Notes: generated by a model from the letters alone, not told the origin. 5,825 bases of DNA from Thermococcus paralvinellae (GCA_015662175.1 DQUR01000052.1:1-5825); one strand, 5' to 3'; positions 1 to 5,544 are shown, numbered from the stretch's first letter. Program-made: numbers and translations.

Positions 1-191
1 AAGATTCAAGGAGAATTGAAAGCAATAGGGGCACTTCTTGATGACCAGCCAACCTTCCCGTTCCAATAAGACTCAAGGAGAATTGAAAGACAAACTCCCA
101 AAACACCTTCTCCCCCGAACTCAGTTCCAATAAGACTCAAGGAGAATTGAAAGGGGAATGGGCTTCTGCTTGGGTCCTTCCAGTTGCGTCT

Positions 192-221
192 GTTCCAATA
201 AGACTCTAAGAGAATTGCAAG
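192..221 (+). repeat. Variant CRISPR repeat (penultimate)
   Basis: This 30-nt repeat keeps the first 15 positions of the two canonical repeats (60-89, 124-153) but differs inside (CTAAGAG in place of CAAGGAG) and near the end (GCAAG in place of GAAAG). The inner change restores a CTCT...AGAG pairing and resembles repeat variants I recall from other Thermococcus arrays. It is followed by a normal-length 38-nt spacer, so it was probably functional when that spacer was acquired. Confidence 0.9.
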
Positions 222-259
222 GACAAGGCAGTGAAGATTCAGAGAATTCTCATCAACGA

Positions 260-289
260 GTTCTAATAAGACGCGAAAGAACAAGTCTT
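260..289 (+). repeat. Degenerate terminal CRISPR repeat
   Basis: The first 13 nt match the repeat with one change (GTTCTAATAAGAC), then similarity is lost. It sits exactly one 38-nt spacer after the previous repeat, so it is the last, decayed repeat of the array. Truncation or mutation of the 3' half of the final repeat is common at the leader-distal end. No further repeat is seen one spacer length downstream. Confidence 0.85.
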
Positions 290-353
290 CGGGTCTGTTA
301 TCACTGCGATTAGTTCAGGCCTCCCAACTTCCTCTGCTTCCGCTCAAATAGGG

Positions 354-376
354 AAAAAATGACAACACAACAAAAA
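354..376 (-). terminator. Oligo-T tracts downstream of the minus-strand gene cluster
   Basis: Read on the minus strand, a T5 run (376-372) and a T6 run (359-354) follow the stop codon of the last minus-strand gene by about 23 and 40 nt. Thermococcal RNA polymerase terminates mainly at oligo-T runs without needing a hairpin, and none is seen here. The site would end the cluster's transcript before it entered the CRISPR array in antisense. It is called by position and composition only. Confidence 0.45.
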
Positions 377-398
377 GTCAGGTGGTTTATAACCTTCG

Positions 399-617
399 CT
401 AAGCCTTTTCGAGCTTCTCCACGATTTCTTTCGTTATTGTTAGTGGTTTGTCAACCTCATAGATGTCGTTCAGCTCCCACTTAACTTCCCCTCTGTTTAT
501 GGCCCTTACATACCTCCCTGCCAGCTCCTTTGCTTCCTCAAGTGTTTCAGCCTCAACAATCCTTCTAACATACCATTTCATAGAACCGTATCTAAGTTTA
601 AATTCTGCCATGAACAT
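399..617 (-). CDS. Conserved-looking small hypothetical protein (72 aa)
   Basis: I do not recognise the family. The protein is small, soluble and highly charged, with no signal peptide or membrane segment. The visible pattern is an initial strand-like stretch (MAEFKLRYGSMKWYVRRIVEA), a strong Glu/Lys/Ala helix (TLEEAKELAGRYVRAINRGE), a second strand-like stretch (VKWELNDIYEVD) and a C-terminal helix ending EKLEKA. That is a compact beta-alpha-beta-alpha arrangement without Cys or obvious catalytic residues. The frame could open at GTG 626, ATG 623, ATG 617 or ATG 611. I chose 617 because GGTGA (627-623) lies exactly 5 nt before it, the same spacing as in the upstream nuclease gene. ATG 611, giving a 70-residue MAEF start, is the main alternative. 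It follows the DHH gene by about 50 nt on the same strand and ends in TAG at 399. Its coding-like composition and ribosome site make it a probable real gene; its function is unknown. Confidence 0.75.
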   Translation of the reverse strand: MFMAEFKLRYGSMKWYVRRIVEAETLEEAKELAGRYVRAINRGEVKWELNDIYEVDKPLTITKEIVEKLEKA

Positions 618-622
618 TGTCA

Positions 623-627
623 TCACC
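623..627 (-). promoter_or_regulatory. Ribosome binding site GGTGA deciding the small gene's start
   Basis: On the minus strand GGTGA is followed by a 5-nt spacer and ATG at 617-615. Four possible start codons lie within 18 nt here (GTG 626, ATG 623, 617, 611). The first two overlap this motif, which makes 617 the best-spaced choice. Confidence 0.5.
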
Positions 628-635
628 AGAAAAAA

Positions 636-656
636 TTATAAGTAAAGGTATAAAAG
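636..656 (-). promoter_or_regulatory. Possible promoter of the small hypothetical gene
   Basis: Two TATA-like elements read on the minus strand lie between the nuclease stop (668) and the small gene: CTTTTATACC at 656-647 and CTTATAA at 642-636. A start site about 26 nt on would fall near 625 or 613, at or beside the possible start codons. A T6 run at 635-630 could also serve to attenuate read-through from the upstream gene. AT-rich gaps yield such matches by chance, so this is weak. Confidence 0.35.
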
Positions 657-667
657 AGTTAGGGAAG

Positions 668-2893
668 CTAAGAATTCTTCTTCAACTTAACAACCTGCTT
701 TGCAAACTCCTCAAGAACCTCTTTCCTCTTGCCCTCAAAGAATTTTATTGAACCTGCGTAGCTGTGCCCTCCACCTTCAACTCCAGCATCTGGAAGCTTC
801 TCCTGAAGAACCCTGATAATTTCATTCAGGTCAAAGTTGTATGCAGCCATTCCATCGCTTGCCCTGACCACTGCAAAGTCAGGACCATAGGCCAGGGTTA
901 ATATCGGTGAATCCTCACCGTATTTGTCCTTGAAGTGGTCATGAATCAAACCGCTTAGCTTTCCAGGTGAGGGGTAATCAAACTTCGGGGCATAAAGCTC
1001 AATGTCAATTGTGTTGAATCTTATTCCGTTTGGCAGAACAATGCTCTTCACATGAGGTAGAGAAGCTTTAAGTGCCTTCTCCTGTTTTGCCTTTACCTCG
1101 GGATAGATTGCATCAATCAGCTTTCTATGCCTCTGGAGATTTCCGGTGAGAAGAAGGATCTCCTCGATTATTCCCCTCCCGTCCATGAACTTCCAGTAGT
1201 AGGATTCATGGTCAACAACCTCAGCTATCTTTTTCAGGTCTTCCTCCTCCAGCCCTTTAGCCTCTTTTGCAATCCTTAAATACTGCTCAAACTCCGGGGC
1301 CTTGCTTCTGTCTCCAGTTCCTGCTATGGCTGGAAGGTGCTTTATTTTATCCTCCACCTTCGGGTTGATGAATCTTGCAAGTTCGGTTGCAAGCATTCCG
1401 GCAGTTAGCTCGTAGTAACCCCTCTTGACAAGATGGGGATTTACATGGACATCAACCCATTCATCAACTGCCCCTTTGTCTTCGCTTATGAAGTCTCTCG
1501 GATCATGGTGGTCAACGACAACGATTGGGACACCATATGCCTTCAGCCTCCTGTATGCTGGAATATCCTCTGTTGTTCCGCCGTTGTCAACTATCACAAC
1601 CAACGGCAGAGGCTCACCGAACTTCATTGAGTCCTCGACGGCAAAGATTATGTCCTTTAAAACGTCCTCGAGCTCATAGAACGGTGCCCTTGATGGTCTC
1701 CTCTTGAATAGGTGCCACTCAGCTTCTGGATCTGGTGATACCTCCTTTAAGAGGGGAACTATGGCACTCTCCAAAGCCAGCCCGGAGACATAGCCGTCGG
1801 TATCCGCATGGTGTCTAAGCAGAATGGGTCTACCTTCATAGATCGCCCTCCTGATCATGAAAGCAGCTTTCATTATCTTTGGTTTAAGCTTCTCCAGAAT
1901 TTCACTCTCAACGAGAAAACCCACATCTTCCGGCTGTGCTTTCTTATCGAGCTCCTCCTCAATTCTCTTCTTGACTTCAGCGGCCTCTGGGCCCCACAAT
2001 CTTGACATATCGCTTATCTCTATCTGGATTTCGCCGGCATGGAATGACACCTTCCCAATGATTTCAACGATATCACCAACGTTTATGTTGGGATAAGCCC
2101 TGACACCTGGGGCTTCAAAGGCAGCTGCCCAGGTTATGCCTGTCCCGTCTGTAATTGTGAATACCGTTGGGCCACCTGTAACCTGCACCTGAATTATCTT
2201 TCCCCTGATTCTCACTGTCTTCCCGGCCAGCTCTTCACCAAGCCCCTCAATCGGTGTAACGGGTAACTCCTTTCTCACAACAACCTCTTTGTAATTCCTC
2301 AATGCAGATTCTATGAAGTCTATCTCCCTCTTCTCTGGCCTAACATCCAAAACCTGCACCAGAATTTCCATTCCAGGTTTGTATTCTTTTCCTCCAAGCA
2401 AATCCTTGCGCTTGATCAGTCCCACAACGTGGGGGTTAAGTTTAACAAAAACTCCAAAGCGCTCCACCCTATCAATAACACCCTTGTAAATCCTTCCGAT
2501 TTCAACATCCTCATAATCACACGTCTTATCAAGAATATACACAATTTTAAACTTTCTCTCGCACTCCGGACAGACCCAGGTCGTTTCCATACCAGGTTCC
2601 CAGGGTTCTTTTACCCTCCCACAGATATCACAGGCCAGGACTCTCCCCGTTCCTCCACATGTCGGGCATGTGTCATAAACCGGCATAACACCTTTTCCAT
2701 GACACTCGGGGCAAGGTATTTCGTCCACATCTTCATCAACACCAAAATAATCAAGGTTTTTGTAGCTCTTCAAATGCTCGCCCAGTTTAAAATCTGCTGG
2801 AACATAGCCCCATCCGTTGCAGACCTCACACTCCTTCTCGCCAGCTTTTACCTTTCCGGCTCCATGACACTCTGGGCAATCCCTAACAGCCAT
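668..2893 (-). CDS. DHH/DHHA1 RecJ-like nuclease with DnaJ-type zinc finger, S1 and OB domains (HAN type)
   Basis: Likely a single-strand exonuclease of the DHH superfamily, cytosolic, acting in DNA repair or stalled-fork processing. Domains (numbered from the ATG at 2893, 741 aa): four CxxCxGxG motifs at 6-13, 22-29, 61-68 and 76-83, as in the DnaJ zinc-binding region; a further CxxC pair at 88-91 and 108-111; an S1 RNA/DNA-binding fold around 131-196; an OB-fold around 225-300; the DHH domain with HHADTDG (361-367), VDNGG (D436), VDHHD (D461, H462, H463) and GTGDRS (D528); and the DHHA1 domain with GGGH at 707-710. All metal-binding residues expected of an active DHH enzyme are present. The size and N-terminal zinc finger fit the second RecJ-like protein of Thermococcales, studied as HAN, a 3'-5' exonuclease partner of Hef, rather than the shorter GINS-associated GAN; this match is from memory. 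The ATG at 2893 is chosen over GTG 2902 because GAGGGGTGA ends 5 nt before it. It lies 45 nt after an MFS gene. Confidence 0.92.
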   Translation of the reverse strand: MAVRDCPECHGAGKVKAGEKECEVCNGWGYVPADFKLGEHLKSYKNLDYFGVDEDVDEIPCPECHGKGVMPVYDTCPTCGGTGRVLACDICGRVKEPWEPGMETTWVCPECERKFKIVYILDKTCDYEDVEIGRIYKGVIDRVERFGVFVKLNPHVVGLIKRKDLLGGKEYKPGMEILVQVLDVRPEKREIDFIESALRNYKEVVVRKELPVTPIEGLGEELAGKTVRIRGKIIQVQVTGGPTVFTITDGTGITWAAAFEAPGVRAYPNINVGDIVEIIGKVSFHAGEIQIEISDMSRLWGPEAAEVKKRIEEELDKKAQPEDVGFLVESEILEKLKPKIMKAAFMIRRAIYEGRPILLRHHADTDGYVSGLALESAIVPLLKEVSPDPEAEWHLFKRRPSRAPFYELEDVLKDIIFAVEDSMKFGEPLPLVVIVDNGGTTEDIPAYRRLKAYGVPIVVVDHHDPRDFISEDKGAVDEWVDVHVNPHLVKRGYYELTAGMLATELARFINPKVEDKIKHLPAIAGTGDRSKAPEFEQYLRIAKEAKGLEEEDLKKIAEVVDHESYYWKFMDGRGIIEEILLLTGNLQRHRKLIDAIYPEVKAKQEKALKASLPHVKSIVLPNGIRFNTIDIELYAPKFDYPSPGKLSGLIHDHFKDKYGEDSPILTLAYGPDFAVVRASDGMAAYNFDLNEIIRVLQEKLPDAGVEGGGHSYAGSIKFFEGKRKEVLEEFAKQVVKLKKNS

Positions 2894-2898
2894 TCCGC

Positions 2899-2907
2899 TC
2901 ACCCCTC
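2899..2907 (-). promoter_or_regulatory. Strong ribosome binding site of the DHH nuclease gene
   Basis: GAGGGGTGA on the minus strand (2907-2899) is complementary to the 3' end of archaeal 16S rRNA and stands 5 nt before the ATG at 2893. It overlaps the upstream in-frame GTG at 2902, which argues that GTG is not the start. This is the only strong ribosome site in the cluster; the two MFS genes have none. Confidence 0.75.
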
Positions 2908-2937
2908 AGAACAGTCATTTAATGAGAGGTGCCTCAA

Positions 2938-2945
2938 TTTATAAC
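2938..2945 (-). promoter_or_regulatory. TATA box of the DHH nuclease gene, overlapping the MFS stop codon
   Basis: GTTATAAA on the minus strand (2945-2938), preceded by purine-rich AAAGA-like sequence that could act as BRE. A start site about 26 nt on, near 2915, would give a leader of roughly 22 nt containing the ribosome site. The TAA stop of the upstream MFS gene (2941-2939) is part of this element. Called from sequence and spacing only. Confidence 0.5.
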
Positions 2946-4114
2946 TCTTTTTCTTCATATCCAGCAAAGAACATCCAAAATATAACTATGGATGCAGCAT
3001 AGAGAAAGCCCGTTATGAAAAACGGGAGCACCAAAGATCTATCAAAGATAATTCCCCCCAAATACTGCCCGATTCCAAAGGTTGAAGTCCAGGCAAAACT
3101 CCGCAATGCTATTGAAGTTGCCCTTTCTTCCCTTGTGAAAAACTTCATCATAAAGGCCTCCCATATTGGATTGACGATATTCATGAGAATTGTCCTAATT
3201 ATGTAAATGGCTGAAGCTATCAAAAAACTTGGTGCAAAGGGAAGGGCAACCATTAGGGCTGTGGCACTCCCGTTAAAGCTCACTATTGTTTTCACACTTC
3301 CAATTCTGTCCGCCAGAATCGGTATGGAAAACATTCCCATTGCCATGAGGAGTTGCTGCAGTGCAAATAGTCCTCCTATGCTTTCTAAACTCGTTCCAAA
3401 TTTTAAGTTGAAATAGAGCCCCATATAGGGGACTGTTATGCCTGCACCAAGACCTATTATCGTTGAAGGAACTGAAAACTTTGCTATCTTTGTTAGTAGT
3501 TTCCTCCCAACTTTGAGCTTCTTTTCTTCCTCCCCGAGCACTGGAGAGATAAAGACGATTAAGGACATTTGAATCAAAATCAGAAGAGTTGCAAAGAGCA
3601 GAGTTCTTCTATACGGGTTTGCTCCATCAAGGACTCTCGGCAGTATTCCACCCAAGAGCATTCCAAAAGCTGCCCCTGCTGTTCCAAGAGCACCGTTTAG
3701 GGTAAACAGATAGTGCCTCTTTTCTTCACTTACCTCCCCGCTAAGCAGGGCAATCAAGGAAGGCCATTCAAGTGCCATGGCCATTCCAACGATTACAGAG
3801 GATAATAGCAATGTCCGGAAGATGGGCACAAAAACTTGGATCAGGCGAGCGATAAAAAACAAAAATAATGCGAGCAAGATTGTTCTTTTATAGCCAAGTT
3901 TGACGCTAACCTGGCCGGAAACCAGTAAAAGGATGGCCTGAACTATTGTTGAGATTGAAAACAGGGTTCCAATTTCTGTGAAACCCATTCCAAGGGATTT
4001 GAAGTAAAAGGGCAGGATGAACCACACAATATTGCCCCCTAACCAGCCAAAGAAGGAATAAGCTACAACTAACTTTGCATCTCTACTAAACCCCCTGTAT
4101 TTTTCAAGCCTCAT
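2939..4114 (-). CDS. MFS transporter, second of a tandem paralogous pair
   Basis: A 391-residue polytopic membrane protein of the usual MFS length, with twelve hydrophobic segments: roughly 15-37, 46-66, 77-95, 101-122, 136-159, 169-191, then a charged central loop (192-212), and 213-235, 246-266, 275-294, 297-320, 336-357, 362-384. The N-terminal half has a degenerate motif A between segments 2 and 3 (GQVSVKLGYKR, 68-78, lacking the usual Asp-Arg), while the matching loop in the C-terminal half keeps ADRIG (268-272). FTREERATSIALRSF (326-340) resembles the loop/segment 11 element common in MFS exporters. The substrate cannot be inferred; solute or drug efflux is plausible. The start is ATG 4114: no ribosome site precedes it, but a TATA box lies 21-29 nt upstream, so the mRNA is probably leaderless. 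It follows its paralogue by 22 nt. Glu116 in segment 4 (ALEWPSL) could be functional; the paralogue has IRQPNF there. Confidence 0.9.
   Translation of the reverse strand: MRLEKYRGFSRDAKLVVAYSFFGWLGGNIVWFILPFYFKSLGMGFTEIGTLFSISTIVQAILLLVSGQVSVKLGYKRTILLALFLFFIARLIQVFVPIFRTLLLSSVIVGMAMALEWPSLIALLSGEVSEEKRHYLFTLNGALGTAGAAFGMLLGGILPRVLDGANPYRRTLLFATLLILIQMSLIVFISPVLGEEEKKLKVGRKLLTKIAKFSVPSTIIGLGAGITVPYMGLYFNLKFGTSLESIGGLFALQQLLMAMGMFSIPILADRIGSVKTIVSFNGSATALMVALPFAPSFLIASAIYIIRTILMNIVNPIWEAFMMKFFTREERATSIALRSFAWTSTFGIGQYLGGIIFDRSLVLPFFITGFLYAASIVIFWMFFAGYEEKEL
3431..3481 (-). repeat. 51-nt near-identical tract shared with the paralogous MFS gene (copy 1)
   Basis: This stretch matches 4644-4694 at 49 of 51 positions, differing only at 3433 and 3463. 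It encodes residues 212-228 (KFSVPSTIIGLGAGITV), the start of the seventh membrane segment. Sequence on both sides is clearly more diverged between the genes. See the partner entry. Confidence 0.9.
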
Positions 4115-4134
4115 GGGTGAGAGTTGGAATATTC

Positions 4135-4143
4135 ATTTATAAG
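4135..4143 (-). promoter_or_regulatory. TATA box of the second MFS gene, overlapping the first MFS stop codon
   Basis: CTTATAAAT on the minus strand (4143-4135), centred about 25 nt before ATG 4114, so transcription would begin at or within a base or two of the start codon. The absence of any GGTG-type motif before that ATG agrees with a leaderless message. The TAA stop of the upstream MFS gene (4139-4137) lies inside the element. Confidence 0.55.
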
Positions 4144-5330
4144 CATGTCGAAGCGCTTAAACACTTGTTGTATTTAGCAAAGAAGAAATGGAATAGGATG
4201 GTGGCGATTAGATATAAGATCGCAGTTGTGTAAAAGGGATAGCTGAGGGATATCCCGAAGAGAAATCCGCCTATGTAGTTCCCTATTCCGCGCATGAAGG
4301 TTGAGAATGCTCTTCTAATACCAACAGCTGTGGCTTTCTCCTCAGTTGAGAAAAATCCAAGCATGAAAGAATCATTAATGGGCCAGACGATATTCATTAA
4401 TATGCTCCTTACGATGTAAAAGAAAGCTGCCAATGTAAATATGTTGATTGATGGGAAGACGGCAAAAAGCAGAGCTGCGGAGCTTTGAAAGAGTGTTATC
4501 GTTTTTACCGGACCTATCCTGTCTACAAGCCTAGGAAGTATAAATGACCCAAGACCCATGACCAGCTGCTGGAAGAAGAAAACACCACTTATAGCCGCTA
4601 AAGTGACTCCAAAGCGCATATCAAAGTAAAGCTGCATGTATGGGATTGTTATGCCTGCACCAAGACCTATTATCGCTGAAGGAACTGAAAACTTAAGGAT
4701 CTTCACTATCAGCTCTGTTCTCCACTGTATTTTTGGATTTTTCACTGGAACGTCTTTGATTATTAAAAGTGCAGGAATGGTTATTAAAAACTGTAAGAAT
4801 GAAAACGCTAAAACCAGTCTGTAAGCCAGTTGAGGGGTAACTCCAAAAATATCTTCCAGGAAATCTGGCATAAAGCCTGCTAACAGAACTCCCACAGCAT
4901 TGAACATCGTTCCAAGGCCAAAACTCATTGAAAATGCGCGATGCCTGAGCTCATCTCCAACCTCTTCGCTCAGAAGGGCGGAGAAATTTGGCTGTCTAAT
5001 TCCCATGTTAATCCCAACGAGGAGAAATCCAAGTAAGAGAAGGTGATAATTTAAGGCCGTAACCTGGAGTATTCTTCCTATAAACCCCAAAACTGCCCCC
5101 AGAAGAAGGGACTTTTTGTAACCTATTTTCAGTGAAATCTGACCAGCTAATAGGAAGAACAGAGCACCTACAAATGTTCTCAGTGAGAAAAATGTCCCCA
5201 TATCCTCCATAGAGTATCCAAGTGCTCTCAGGTAGAAGGGCATTATAAAGAAAGAAAACTGGAGGAATAGCTGGCCTATGGCGTTTAACGCTATCAGTAT
5301 CTTAGCATCCCTGTTGAATTTTTGGAACAT
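4137..5330 (-). CDS. MFS transporter, first of a tandem paralogous pair
   Basis: A 397-residue MFS permease with twelve hydrophobic segments, clearly homologous along its whole length to the downstream gene (RDAK-I/V start, LPFY/MPFY, FSVPS-IIGLGAGIT-PYM, ILMNIV-P). Motif A of the N-terminal half is degenerate (GQISLKIGYKK, 63-73, no Asp), whereas the C-terminal half keeps VDRIG (269-273). FSTEEKATAVGIRRAF corresponds to the loop before segment 11. The substrate is unknown; export is a reasonable guess for this type. I chose ATG 5330 over ATG 5345: the TATA box at 5353-5360 is about 27 nt before 5330 but only about 12 nt before 5345, no ribosome site exists for either, and MFQKFNRDAK then aligns with the paralogue's N-terminus. 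The C-terminal tail (NKCLSASTCL) is unlike the paralogue's charged end. It is the promoter-proximal gene of the minus-strand cluster and diverges from the DUF998 gene. Confidence 0.9.
   Translation of the reverse strand: MFQKFNRDAKILIALNAIGQLFLQFSFFIMPFYLRALGYSMEDMGTFFSLRTFVGALFFLLAGQISLKIGYKKSLLLGAVLGFIGRILQVTALNYHLLLLGFLLVGINMGIRQPNFSALLSEEVGDELRHRAFSMSFGLGTMFNAVGVLLAGFMPDFLEDIFGVTPQLAYRLVLAFSFLQFLITIPALLIIKDVPVKNPKIQWRTELIVKILKFSVPSAIIGLGAGITIPYMQLYFDMRFGVTLAAISGVFFFQQLVMGLGSFILPRLVDRIGPVKTITLFQSSAALLFAVFPSINIFTLAAFFYIVRSILMNIVWPINDSFMLGFFSTEEKATAVGIRRAFSTFMRGIGNYIGGFLFGISLSYPFYTTAILYLIATILFHFFFAKYNKCLSASTCL
4644..4694 (-). repeat. 51-nt near-identical tract shared with the paralogous MFS gene (copy 2)
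   Basis: Partner of 3431-3481 (49 of 51 bases identical, including a 29-nt perfect run). It encodes KFSVPSAIIGLGAGITI, residues 213-229 of the 397-residue form. The two differences are at 4646 and 4676 and change Ile/Val and Ala/Thr only; all other codons, including third positions, are the same. Confidence 0.9.
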
Positions 5331-5352
5331 GGTTAAACTTAACATCTTAGCG

Positions 5353-5360
5353 TTTATAAA
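5353..5360 (-). promoter_or_regulatory. TATA box of the first MFS gene and the minus-strand cluster
   Basis: TTTATAAA (5360-5353 on the minus strand), preceded by CGACAAA, which could act as BRE. The centre is about 27 nt before ATG 5330, predicting a leaderless message that begins at that codon. It would be the main promoter for the MFS-MFS-nuclease-small gene run. Confidence 0.65.
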
Positions 5361-5390
5361 TTTGTCGAAATAAGGCTAATTGCTAACAGT

Positions 5391-5409
5391 TGGTTATATA
5401 TATGAACCA
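5391..5409. promoter_or_regulatory. Palindrome around a TATATATA core in the divergent intergenic region
   Basis: TGGTT (5391-5395) and AACCA (5405-5409) form 5-nt inverted arms around an alternating AT core (5396-5403). It lies about 35 nt upstream of the TATA box of the MFS gene and about 110 nt upstream of the TATA box of the + strand gene. It could be a regulator site or a TATA box for another transcript in either direction. I know of no named motif that it matches, and short arms of this kind arise easily by chance. Confidence 0.25.
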
Positions 5410-5482
5410 TAAAATTTATTAGCTGTTGATAAAAACATTACTGTAAAGTGCTAAAATCAGATAATGCCCCGTTAATCGAATC

Positions 5483-5506
5483 AGAGGGGCTTGAATAAGC
5501 TCCTTT
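5483..5506 (+). other. Hairpin upstream of the DUF998 promoter
   Basis: AGAGGGGCTT (5483-5492) can pair with AAGCTCCTTT (5497-5506) around a GAAT loop: ten pairs, two of them G-U. A T4 run (5504-5507) forms the end of the stem. It lies 9 nt before the TATA box of the + strand gene, so it would not be in that gene's leaderless mRNA. An upstream GCCCC (5466-5470) could instead pair with GGGGC (5486-5490), so two structures exclude each other. It may be the end of a short + strand RNA, a DNA regulator site, or chance. Confidence 0.35.
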
Positions 5507-5514
5507 TCAAAAAC

Positions 5515-5524
5515 TTTATAAAAA
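5515..5524 (+). promoter_or_regulatory. TATA box of the DUF998 gene
   Basis: TTTATAAAAA preceded by AAAAAC, a good BRE/TATA pair for Thermococcales. The centre is about 26 nt before GTG 5545, predicting transcription from the start codon itself. There is no GGTGA-type ribosome site before the GTG, which fits a leaderless message. Confidence 0.65.
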
Positions 5525-5544
5525 CCCTAACCCTTCAACATAAT

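Larger units (their letters stand above)
1..289 (+). CRISPR. Trailer end of a Thermococcales-type CRISPR array
   Basis: Repeats of 30 nt lie at 60-89 and 124-153 (identical, starting GTTCCAATAAGAC and ending GAATTGAAAG) and at 192-221 (variant). A repeat cut by the window edge is at 1-22, with C to T at repeat position 13. A decayed copy is at 260-289. The spacers are 23-59 (37 nt), 90-123 (34 nt), 154-191 (38 nt) and 222-259 (38 nt), all different. In Thermococcales arrays this repeat orientation is the transcribed strand and the leader lies before the first repeat, so the leader and newest spacers should be left of this window. Repeat decay growing to the right agrees with that. No cas gene is present here, so processing and interference proteins must be encoded elsewhere. 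The array may be much longer, since only its end is visible. Confidence 0.97.

Noticed and set aside
6..284. Open frame of 92 codons on the minus strand with repeated LLESYWN segments
   Set aside because: It is the reverse translation of the CRISPR repeats, which is why the same peptide recurs at the repeat spacing. It has no ribosome site or promoter and is not a gene.
1..289. A link between the CRISPR array and the nuclease as a new defence system
   Set aside because: The array end and the gene cluster converge, no cas gene or leader is present, and the DHH protein matches a replication/repair nuclease type. Adjacency alone is not enough.
290..398. Further decayed repeats or spacers after the last CRISPR repeat
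   Set aside because: I looked one spacer length after 289 and found no GTTCCAATAAGAC-like sequence; the stretch shows only the oligo-T tracts described above.
609..630. GTGATGA on the minus strand as a possible C box of a C/D small RNA
   Set aside because: No CTGA D' or D box with a second TGATGA lies at the required spacing downstream; the motif is explained as the GGTGA ribosome site and start codons of the small gene.
1425..2096. Several overlapping + strand frames of 60-84 codons inside the DHH gene
   Set aside because: They are shadows of the strongly coding minus strand; products are Ser/Thr/Pro-rich without family features.
2429..2944. Open frame of 171 codons on the + strand
   Set aside because: It lies antisense to the zinc-finger and S1 part of the DHH gene, whose domains are unmistakable. 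The antisense product has no recognisable motif and there is no promoter or ribosome site before it.
5343..5345. ATG 5345 as the start of the first MFS gene
   Set aside because: The TATA box is only about 12 nt upstream of it and no ribosome site precedes it; ATG 5330 fits the promoter spacing and the paralogue alignment better.
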